This document shows positions 5,442 through 11,083 of a stretch of DNA of 11,083 nucleotides, piece after piece. This DNA comes from an uncultured Elioraea sp. (GTDB lineage: Bacteria > Pseudomonadota > Alphaproteobacteria > Acetobacterales > Acetobacteraceae): NCBI GenBank assembly GCA_937995555.1, contig CALKJX010000121.1, forward strand, positions 1 through 11,083. The letters are read 5' to 3'. The notes under the pieces are model-generated. The model was not told the DNA's origin. It saw only the letters and a program-made list of their open reading frames with translations, and did not search any database. Every line of letters begins with the position of its first letter. The stretch's first letter is position 1. A program made the translations under genes and the position numbers.

Positions 5442-8231
5442 ATGAGCGCGCATCGCCCGCGCCTCGTGCTGCCTGACGCGCCGGTTCTGGTCGCGCGCCA
5501 CCATCGCGCCGCGCTCCTGCTGCCGGACGGCGAGCTCGTGGTCGAGGAGACGCGGGGCCTGCGTGCCCGCCTCAAGGAAGGCCCCCGGCCGATCGTCTGC
5601 CATCTGCCGGCGACCGCGCGCAGGCTCGGACTCGGCCCGTTCCCGGCCGCCGACATCCTTGAACTCTTCGCCTTCGTCCGGCCCGCCGAGCCGGTTGTGC
5701 CGAGCCCGCGCGGGCTCGCCGAGGCGCTCGGGCTCGTGCTGCCAAACTCCCTGGAGGACGAGGCGGTAACGCTCCGCGACGCGGCGGTCGCGCTGTTGCG
5801 CGCGCTTGCAGCCAACCGCGCCGCACCGCTGAGCCGCGAGGCCGCCGGGCTTGCCGCGCTGATGGGCGCCGCCGGCTGGGCCTGGGCCGCGCCGGTGATG
5901 GCCGCCCTCGGCGCCCCCGATGCGGCGCCTGCGCCGCGCGCGCTGCGGGTCTGGGAGGTGCTGCCCGAATGGGACGAGACCGCGCGCCCGCCGCCGCCCT
6001 CGCACCATCCGATCGAGCCGCGCGAGGCGCGCGCGCGGCTTGCGGGGATGCTCGGCGTCGCCGCCGAGGACCGGCCGGGCCAGGCGGACTTCGCCTCCGC
6101 CGCGACAGCGGCCTTCGCGCCCCGCGAGCAGGCAGGGGTGCCGCGCGTGGTGTTGGCCGAAGCCGGCACCGGCACCGGCAAGACCGCCGCCTATCTCGCG
6201 CCGGCCAGCCTGTGGGCGGAGCGCAACGGTGCGCCCGTCTGGATCAGCACCTACACGCGCAACCTCCAGCGCCAGGTCGATGCAGAGAGCGCGCGGCTCT
6301 GGCCCGATGAGGCGGAGCGCCGCCGTCAGGTCGTGATCCGCAAGGGGCGCGAGAACTATCTCTGCCTGCTGAACCTGGAGGACGCCGCATCGGCGGCGGC
6401 GCGCGGTGGGGGGGCGGCGATCGCGCTCGGGCTGATGGCGCGTTGGGCGCTCGCCACGCGCGACGGCGACATGGGGGGCGGCGACCTGCCGGGCTGGCTG
6501 CCTGATCTCGTCGGCAGCGCGAACACGCTGGGACTGGCCGACCGGCGGGGTGAGTGCATCCACAGCGCGTGTCCGCATTGGCGCACCTGCTTCATCGAAC
6601 GCACGATCCGCCGCGCGCGCAGCGCGCGCATCGTCGTCGCCAACCACGCGCTGGTGATGGTGCAGGCGGCCTGGGGCGGGCTGGACGAGACGGGCCTGCC
6701 CTGCCGCTACGTGTTCGACGAGGGCCACCACCTGTTCGACGCCGCCGATTCGGTATTTTCCGCCGCGCTGTCGGGTGCGGAGACCGCCGAGCTGCGCCGC
6801 TGGCTGCGCGGCGCGGAGGGCGGACGGTCGCGCGCGCGCGGGCTCCGTCGGCGCGTCGGGGATCTGGTGTCGGACCGGCCGCTGCTGGCGCGCGCGCTTG
6901 CCGCCGCGGTGGACGCTGCGCGAGCGCTGCCCGACCAGGGCTGGCTCGCGCGGCTGGCCGAACCCGCCCGGCCCGAGCTCGGCGGCATGGCGCCGGGGGC
7001 CGAGAACCCGACCGAGGCGTTTCTGCGGCTGGTGCGCGAGCAGGTGCTGGCGCGCGCACGCGACTCCGACTCGGCCTCGCGCGAGACGGAGGTACGGCCG
7101 ATGCTGCCCGGTCTCGCCGCGGCGGCGGAGCGGCTGGACGGCGCGCTCGCGCGCATCGAGGCACCGCTCAAGGATCTGCGCGAGGGGCTGGCTGCGCGCC
7201 TCGACGACGAGGCCGAGACGCTGGACAGCGCGACACGGCAACGGATCGAAAGCGTCTGCCGCAGCCTTGCGCGCCGCGCGCTCGATCCGCTCGGTGCCTG
7301 GCGCGGCATGGCGCGCGCAGTCGCGGCAGACGCGACCGAGACGGGCGGGCCGGGTGAGACCTTCGTCGACTGGCTGGAGATCGTCAGCCGCGACGGTCAC
7401 GAGATCGATGTCGGGATGCGGCGGCACTGGGTCGACCCGACCGAAGCCTTCGCGCGCGTGGTGGCCGAGCCCGCGCACGGCATGCTGGTCACCTCGGCGA
7501 CGCTGCGCGACTCCGCAGGTGACGAGGAGGCGCGCTGGCAGGCCGCCGAGGAGGTCACCGGCGCGATCCACCTGCTGGCCCCTGCCCTGCGCGCCGCCGT
7601 GCCCTCGCCGTTCGACTACGCCGGCCAGACGCGCGCCTTCGTCGTCACCGATGTCGCGCGCGACGACGTGGCCCAGGTGGCGGCCGCCTATCGCGTGCTG
7701 TTCGAGGCCTCGGGCGGCGGCGCGCTCGGGCTGTTCACCGCGATCGCCCGGCTGCGCGAGGTGCATCGGCGCATCGCCGCACCGCTGGAGGCGGGAGGGA
7801 TCACGCTGCTCGCCCAGCACGTGGACGCGATGGACAATGCCACGCTGGTCGATGTGTTCCGCGCCGAGGAGGACGCCTGTCTGCTGGGTACGGATGCGAT
7901 GCGCGACGGCGTCGATGTCCCCGGCCGATCCTTGCGCCTGGTCGTGTTCGACCGCGTGCCCTGGCCGCGCCCGACCATTCTGCACCGCGCACGGCGTGCC
8001 CGCTTCGGTGGCGCGCGGCCGGGCCAGATCGACGACCGGATCACCCGCGCGCGGCTGCGCCAGGCCTTCGGCCGGCTGATCCGCAAGGCCGATGATCGCG
8101 GCTGCTTCGTGCTGCTCGATTCGCGCGCGCCCTCGCGGCTGCTCGCTGCTCTGCCCGAGGGTGTGGCGGTGCAGCGCGCCGGGCTCGCCGACGTGGCCCA
8201 GGCGATCCGAAGTTTCCTGGCTTCCGGTTGA
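5442..8231 (+). CDS. dinG: DinG/XPD-type iron-sulfur ATP-dependent DNA helicase
   Basis: This 929-residue superfamily 2 helicase probably unwinds DNA 5'-3' and resolves R-loops, forks or G-quadruplexes, as known for DinG. A Q-like motif RPGQ (211-214) is followed by Walker A AGTGTGKT (241-248), the four cluster cysteines Cys308, Cys372, Cys377 and Cys383, and the DEGH box (426-429). Motif V lies in MRDGVDVPG, and motif VI is QAFGRLIRK (about 874-882). The last three Cys are spaced 5 and 6 apart, exactly as in E. coli DinG (194, 199, 205). E. coli DinG is about 716 residues. The extra ~210 N-terminal residues carry no exonuclease or other motif I recognise. The start is the ATG at 5442, with GAGG at 5424-5427. 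An in-frame ATG at 5397 is possible but lacks a ribosome binding site. No LexA box is seen in the 56-base gap, unlike E. coli dinG. Confidence 0.93.
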   Translation: MSAHRPRLVLPDAPVLVARHHRAALLLPDGELVVEETRGLRARLKEGPRPIVCHLPATARRLGLGPFPAADILELFAFVRPAEPVVPSPRGLAEALGLVLPNSLEDEAVTLRDAAVALLRALAANRAAPLSREAAGLAALMGAAGWAWAAPVMAALGAPDAAPAPRALRVWEVLPEWDETARPPPPSHHPIEPREARARLAGMLGVAAEDRPGQADFASAATAAFAPREQAGVPRVVLAEAGTGTGKTAAYLAPASLWAERNGAPVWISTYTRNLQRQVDAESARLWPDEAERRRQVVIRKGRENYLCLLNLEDAASAAARGGGAAIALGLMARWALATRDGDMGGGDLPGWLPDLVGSANTLGLADRRGECIHSACPHWRTCFIERTIRRARSARIVVANHALVMVQAAWGGLDETGLPCRYVFDEGHHLFDAADSVFSAALSGAETAELRRWLRGAEGGRSRARGLRRRVGDLVSDRPLLARALAAAVDAARALPDQGWLARLAEPARPELGGMAPGAENPTEAFLRLVREQVLARARDSDSASRETEVRPMLPGLAAAAERLDGALARIEAPLKDLREGLAARLDDEAETLDSATRQRIESVCRSLARRALDPLGAWRGMARAVAADATETGGPGETFVDWLEIVSRDGHEIDVGMRRHWVDPTEAFARVVAEPAHGMLVTSATLRDSAGDEEARWQAAEEVTGAIHLLAPALRAAVPSPFDYAGQTRAFVVTDVARDDVAQVAAAYRVLFEASGGGALGLFTAIARLREVHRRIAAPLEAGGITLLAQHVDAMDNATLVDVFRAEEDACLLGTDAMRDGVDVPGRSLRLVVFDRVPWPRPTILHRARRARFGGARPGQIDDRITRARLRQAFGRLIRKADDRGCFVLLDSRAPSRLLAALPEGVAVQRAGLADVAQAIRSFLASG

Positions 8232-8271
8232 CGCACGCGCTGGCTCGCGCCAAGTCGAGCATCCGCACAAC

Positions 8272-8276
8272 GGAGG
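8272..8276 (+). promoter_or_regulatory. Strong ribosome binding site fixing the TerB start
   Basis: GGAGG eight bases before the ATG at 8285 decides between that start and an in-frame ATG at 8228 that overlaps the helicase stop and lacks a good site. Confidence 0.7.
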
Positions 8277-8284
8277 ACGCCAAA

Positions 8285-8707
8285 ATGCCCACACGCTCGC
8301 CGCTCAGCCCGCACGAGGCGCTGGTCTTCGCCATGGTGCTCGTCTCGGCGGCGGATCGGAACATGACTGACAGCGAGCTGAAGGCGATGGGACGGATCGT
8401 CACCCAGGCGCCGGCCTTCGAGGGTTTCGACGCGGCGATGGTGCCGAAGGTGACGGATCGCTGCATCGCCGTGCTCGATCAGGATGACGGGTTGGAGAAG
8501 GCGTTCGACCTGATGCGCGCCGCTTTGCCGATGAGCCTGCGCGAGACCGCCTATGCCTTTGCGGTCGAGGTCGCCGCGGCCGATGCGGCGGCGACGCAGG
8601 AGGAGTTGCGGGTGCTCGAACTGATCCGCCACCGGCTGGACGTGGACCGGCTCGCCGCGGCCGCGATCGAGCGCGGCGCGCGTGCGCGCCACGCGCGCAT
8701 CAAATAG
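8285..8707 (+). CDS. TerB-family (TerB-like / DjlA-N-like) small helical protein
   Basis: This is a 140-residue soluble all-helical protein. The N-terminal segment LSPHEALVFAMVLVSAADRNMTDSELKAMG (split as helix, Asp-containing turn, helix) is the TerB-like pattern, in which acidic residues in the turns can bind metal. The repeat of that pattern appears in the second half (ETAYAFAVEVAAADAAATQEELRVLE, with a helix-turn-helix of the same spacing). The name comes from tellurite-resistance clusters, but most chromosomal single copies like this one have no shown link to tellurite. No other ter genes are present. It follows the helicase by 53 bases on the same strand, so read-through from dinG is likely. 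It ends three bases from the convergent amidohydrolase gene. The C-terminus is Arg/Ala-rich and basic. Confidence 0.85.
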   Translation: MPTRSPLSPHEALVFAMVLVSAADRNMTDSELKAMGRIVTQAPAFEGFDAAMVPKVTDRCIAVLDQDDGLEKAFDLMRAALPMSLRETAYAFAVEVAAADAAATQEELRVLELIRHRLDVDRLAAAAIERGARARHARIK

Positions 8708-8710
8708 CCG

Positions 8711-9886
8711 TCAGCCGCGTGCGACCACGCGGCCGGCGCTGACCACCAGTCGGCGCGGCGGGTGCGCCACGACCGCCTCGGCGAGGGTCTCGGCCGCGAC
8801 CAGCACGACGTCGCCGCGTGCGCCCAGTGTCAGGCCATAGCCTGCGAAGCCGCAGCCGCGCGCGGCTTCCGTGGTGATGCAGTCGAACGCCCAGCCGACC
8901 TCCTCGTCGCGGCGGAAGTTGTTGCGCAGCCCGATCAGCATGGCGCGCTCCAGCATGTCGGGCCGGCCATAAGGGCCCCAGATGTCGCGGATGCCGTCGC
9001 AGCCGCCGAAGATCGCGACTCCGGCGGCGCGACAGGCGGTGACGGCAGGAACGGGCCGCGAGGGCGGGGCGGTGCTGGCGATCGCGACCCCCCACTGCGC
9101 CATGCGCGCAAGCAGCGCGTCGCGCTCGCGCTCGCCGATCATGCCGAGGCAGAAGCCGTGGCTGACCACGACCGAGTCGCGCATGCCGAGTGCGGCCGTG
9201 CGCTCCAGGATCAGATCGAGCGAGAACGCGCCCATCTCACCCGGCTCGTGCAGGTGAACGTCCACGCCGCGCCCGTGCTTCTGGGCGAGACCGAAGATGA
9301 CGTCGAGGTGGCGTACGGGGTCGCGGTCGATGGCGCACGGGTCGAGCCCGCCGACAACATCCGCCCCAGCCGCCATCGCCTGATCGAGCAGCACCTCGGT
9401 GCCGGGACGCACCAGCAACCCCGATTGCGGGAAGGCGACGATCTGCATCTCGATCGCATCGGCAAGCGCTGCGCGGGTCGCCAGCACGGCGTGCAGGTGT
9501 TTGAGTCCCGCCTCGGTGTCGATGTCGACGAAGGTGCGCATGCGCGTGGTGCCGTTGGCGAGGTATGCGCGCGCGATCCGTTCGGACTGCCCGCGGGCGT
9601 CGTGGTTGGTCGCGGCGCGGAACCGGCGCTCGGTGTCGATCTTGTCCCGGATCGTCGGCCCGACCTCGTTCGGCACCCAGGTCATGCCCCAGAGCGTCTT
9701 GTCGATATGCGCGTGGCCCTCGATCAGCCCCGGAAGGGCGAGGGTGCCGCCGCCGTCCTCGATGTGCGTGCCTTCGGGTGCAGCCAGCGCCGTGCCGATG
9801 GCGGTGATGCGGCCGCGCTCGATCAGGATGTCGGCAGCGGCGCCGCCCATCGGGCGGACATTCCGGAGAAGGATCGTGTTGCTCAT
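8711..9886 (-). CDS. Cytosine deaminase-type amidohydrolase
   Basis: This is a 391-residue metal-dependent hydrolase of the CodA/AtzC branch of the amidohydrolase superfamily. Metal and catalytic residues line up with E. coli cytosine deaminase. His58 and His60 are in GHAHIDK, Gln154 is in AFPQSG, and His211 and Glu214 are in HLHE. His243 is in SHGFCLG, and Asp297 is in GGCDGIRDIWGPYG. Substrates of this branch include cytosine, creatinine-like rings and s-triazines, and the sequence alone does not pick one. The start is the ATG at 9886-9884, which overlaps the upstream dehydratase stop (ATGA). The open frame extends further upstream, but that part lies inside the dehydratase gene. Translational coupling with the dehydratase suggests one catabolic route. 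No transporter or regulator gene is present in the window. Confidence 0.9.
   Translation of the reverse strand: MSNTILLRNVRPMGGAAADILIERGRITAIGTALAAPEGTHIEDGGGTLALPGLIEGHAHIDKTLWGMTWVPNEVGPTIRDKIDTERRFRAATNHDARGQSERIARAYLANGTTRMRTFVDIDTEAGLKHLHAVLATRAALADAIEMQIVAFPQSGLLVRPGTEVLLDQAMAAGADVVGGLDPCAIDRDPVRHLDVIFGLAQKHGRGVDVHLHEPGEMGAFSLDLILERTAALGMRDSVVVSHGFCLGMIGERERDALLARMAQWGVAIASTAPPSRPVPAVTACRAAGVAIFGGCDGIRDIWGPYGRPDMLERAMLIGLRNNFRRDEEVGWAFDCITTEAARGCGFAGYGLTLGARGDVVLVAAETLAEAVVAHPPRRLVVSAGRVVARG
8714..8733. terminator. 8-bp hairpin at the convergent TerB/amidohydrolase junction
   Basis: Arms GCCGCGTG (8714-8721) and CACGCGGC (8726-8733) pair perfectly around a CGAC loop. It lies just beyond the TerB stop, inside the last codons of the opposing gene. 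Without a T tract, it is only a candidate end point for the rightward dinG-terB transcript. Confidence 0.3.
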
Positions 9887-10839
9887 GCGGCCAGTACCCA
9901 GGAGCGGAACAGCGCGAGGTCGATGTTGCCGCCACACAGGATCACCCCGGCACGCCGGCCCCGCATCCGGTCGCGTTCCTGCATCAGCGCGGCGAGCGGC
10001 GCGGCACCGGCGCCTTCGGCCAAGTTGTGCGTATCGGTCCAGTAGATGCGGATCGCCTCTGCCACCTCGTCGTCCGTCACCTCGACAATGCGCGCGGCCC
10101 CGCAACGGATGATCTCGAACGCGCCCGCGTCGGGGATGCGCGTCGCCATGCCGTCGGCGCGGGTGTCGGCGCTGCTGGTCGGCACCACGTGCCCGGCGGC
10201 CAGCGAGCGCACGTAGGCGTTCGCGCGGTCGCTCTGCACGCCGACGATCTCGGTGGAGAGCCCCAGGAGGTCGCGCGCCATGATCAGCCCGCAGATTCCC
10301 GAGCCGAGTCCGATCGGGACATAGACGGCGTCGAGCGGTGGGGCGGCACGGAACAGTTCGAGCGCATAGGTCGCGACCCCCTTCACGAGGTCGGGGGCGA
10401 AGGAGGGTGCGAATTCGAGCCCGCGCTCGGCGGCGAGCGCCTCGGCGTGTTCGCGTGCCTCATCGAAGTCGCGCCCGTGCTCGATTAGGTCGGCGCCGAA
10501 GGCCCGCATCGCGGCGTTCTTCTCGACGCTGTTGCCGTGCGGCGCGACGATGGTAACGGGCACGCCGAACCGCGCGCCCGCATAGGCGAGGGACTGGCCG
10601 TGATTGCCGCGCGTCGCCGAGACGATGCCCGGACAGCCGGGCCGCTCGCGTTTCAGCCGCTCCATGAACACGAGCCCGCCCCGGATCTTGAAGGCGCCGG
10701 TCGGCGTGTGGTTCTCGTGCTTGACCCAGACCTCGCAGCCGACGCGCGCGGCGAGCAGCGGCCATGGATACTGCGGCGTCGGCGGCATGTGGGCGTGGAC
10801 GAGGGCGGCGGCGTCCTCGAGGGCGGCGAGATCGAACAT
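9883..10839 (-). CDS. PLP-dependent threonine dehydratase-like enzyme (fold type II)
   Basis: This is a 318-residue cytoplasmic enzyme of the serine/threonine dehydratase family. The PLP-binding lysine is Lys51 in TGAFKIRGG. The substrate/carboxylate loop is ATRGNHGQS (75-83). The phosphate-binding glycine loop is PIGLGSGICG (175-184), and the C-terminal CGGNID motif near 302 holds the pyridine-nitrogen region. There is no C-terminal ACT domain, so it is the short, catabolic or non-allosteric type rather than biosynthetic IlvA. Relatives include catabolic threonine dehydratases, hydroxyaspartate dehydratases and the hydroxyectoine-pathway enzyme EutB, and I cannot choose among them. The ATG at 10839 has GAGG eight bases upstream. 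It is the first gene of a leftward pair with the amidohydrolase, which starts inside its stop codon. Confidence 0.92.
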   Translation of the reverse strand: MFDLAALEDAAALVHAHMPPTPQYPWPLLAARVGCEVWVKHENHTPTGAFKIRGGLVFMERLKRERPGCPGIVSATRGNHGQSLAYAGARFGVPVTIVAPHGNSVEKNAAMRAFGADLIEHGRDFDEAREHAEALAAERGLEFAPSFAPDLVKGVATYALELFRAAPPLDAVYVPIGLGSGICGLIMARDLLGLSTEIVGVQSDRANAYVRSLAAGHVVPTSSADTRADGMATRIPDAGAFEIIRCGAARIVEVTDDEVAEAIRIYWTDTHNLAEGAGAAPLAALMQERDRMRGRRAGVILCGGNIDLALFRSWVLAA

Positions 10840-10873
10840 GGCGCGAGCCTCGCCCGGAACGCGCGCAGACGAA

Positions 10874-10903
10874 AGGGGCCACGCCCTCGCAGGCGCGGCC
10901 CCT
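10874..10903 (-). terminator. Intrinsic terminator-like hairpin after the cold-shock gene
   Basis: Twelve-base arms 10874-10885 and 10892-10903 pair with one A/C mismatch around a six-base loop. On the minus strand the stem is followed by TTTCGTC, a short T run, about 16 bases after the cold-shock stop. It would separate that transcript from the dehydratase gene, whose promoter must then lie in the remaining ~35 bases or within the hairpin region. Confidence 0.65.
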
Positions 10904-10919
10904 CGACGGATCGGCGCGC

Positions 10920-11083
10920 TCAGACGGCGCGGAGATTGGTGGCGGCGGGCTTGCCGCGCTCCATGCTGACCTCGTAGCTGACCTTCTGGCCCTCGTTCAG
11001 CCCGGTCAGGCCTGCCGCCTGCACGGCGGTGATATGCACGAACACGTCCTTGCCGCCCTGGTCGGGCACGATGAATCCGAAGC
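10920..11083 (-). CDS. Cold-shock domain protein (CspA family), 3' part
   Basis: The last 54 codons are visible and the gene runs off the right edge. They read FGFIVPDQGGKDVFVHITAV, then a segment ending in LNEGQKVSYEV and RGKPAATNLRAV. This matches the C-terminal two thirds of the CspA fold. The FGFI and DVFVHI stretches are the RNP1 and RNP2 single-strand nucleic-acid binding motifs (Phe and His residues stack on bases). Csp proteins of this type are ~70 residues RNA chaperones. Only about 15 residues are missing, so a single-domain protein is likely. The gene is followed by the hairpin at 10874-10903. Confidence 0.95.
   Translation of the reverse strand, partial: FGFIVPDQGGKDVFVHITAVQAAGLTGLNEGQKVSYEVSMERGKPAATNLRAV

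Noticed and set aside
1840..5445. A 1201-codon open frame on the plus strand
   Set aside because: It runs antisense across both the mprF-like gene and lysS, which have clear motifs and typical protein composition. The predicted product is Arg/His/Gln-rich low-complexity sequence, as expected for a mirror frame in very GC-rich DNA.
4872..8294. A 1140-codon open frame on the minus strand
   Set aside because: It is antisense to the DinG-type helicase and part of lysS, is rich in Arg/Gly/Gln/Ala without any motif, and is explained by scarcity of stop codons at this GC content.
8285..8707. Tellurite-resistance operon
   Set aside because: Only one TerB-like gene is present, with no terA, terC, terD, terZ or tehAB partners, so no resistance claim is made.
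8762..10045. A 427-codon plus-strand open frame
   Set aside because: It is a shadow of the amidohydrolase gene, whose metal-binding residues are intact on the other strand.
9887..10105. Upstream extension of the amidohydrolase frame to 10105
   Set aside because: The extra 73 residues are Arg/Gly/Asp-rich and lie within the dehydratase gene; the ATG at 9886 starts a normal family N-terminus and overlaps the upstream stop.

Overview
The window is a very GC-rich, densely coded piece of an alphaproteobacterial chromosome, most likely of the Rhodospirillales/Acetobacterales type. The evidence is a class I lysyl-tRNA synthetase of alphaproteobacterial type, an SOS box of the alphaproteobacterial form GTTC-N7-GTTC, an S24-family HTH regulator with a chromosomal alphaproteobacterial look, and GC-saturated third codon positions. 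The taxonomic guess is inference from gene content. No tRNA, rRNA, IS element or CRISPR array was seen, and no gene-free stretch reaches 300 bases.

Left part (1-1740). A leftward unit of two small genes of unknown function (589-966 and 170-592) is joined by an ATGA stop/start overlap. A perfect LexA-type box, GTTCCTGTTTTGTTC on the minus strand (992-1006), lies just upstream of the first gene. The second protein has His-Asp-Cys in the order of circularly permuted papain-like (NlpC/P60, LRAT-like) thiol hydrolases. A 14-bp perfect hairpin follows, and then what looks like the start of another leftward gene running off the edge. Divergent to this unit is an S24-family self-cleaving repressor (1096-1740). 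Together this looks like the edge of a DNA-damage-inducible, possibly phage-derived, gene cluster. It is the most interesting part of the window.

Middle part (1744-5385). A leftward pair holds class I lysyl-tRNA synthetase and, 21 bases downstream, an MprF-like membrane protein. The pairing fits lysyl-tRNA-dependent lipid lysinylation. However, the MprF-like protein keeps the flippase membrane region and only the first half of the soluble transferase region.

Right part (5442-8707). A rightward pair holds a DinG-type iron-sulfur helicase with a ~210-residue N-terminal extension and a small TerB-family protein. It is divergent from lysS across a 56-base gap.

Far right (8711-11083). A leftward, translationally coupled pair encodes a PLP-dependent threonine dehydratase-like enzyme and a cytosine deaminase-type amidohydrolase. 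Upstream of it lies the 3' end of a cold-shock protein gene with a terminator hairpin.
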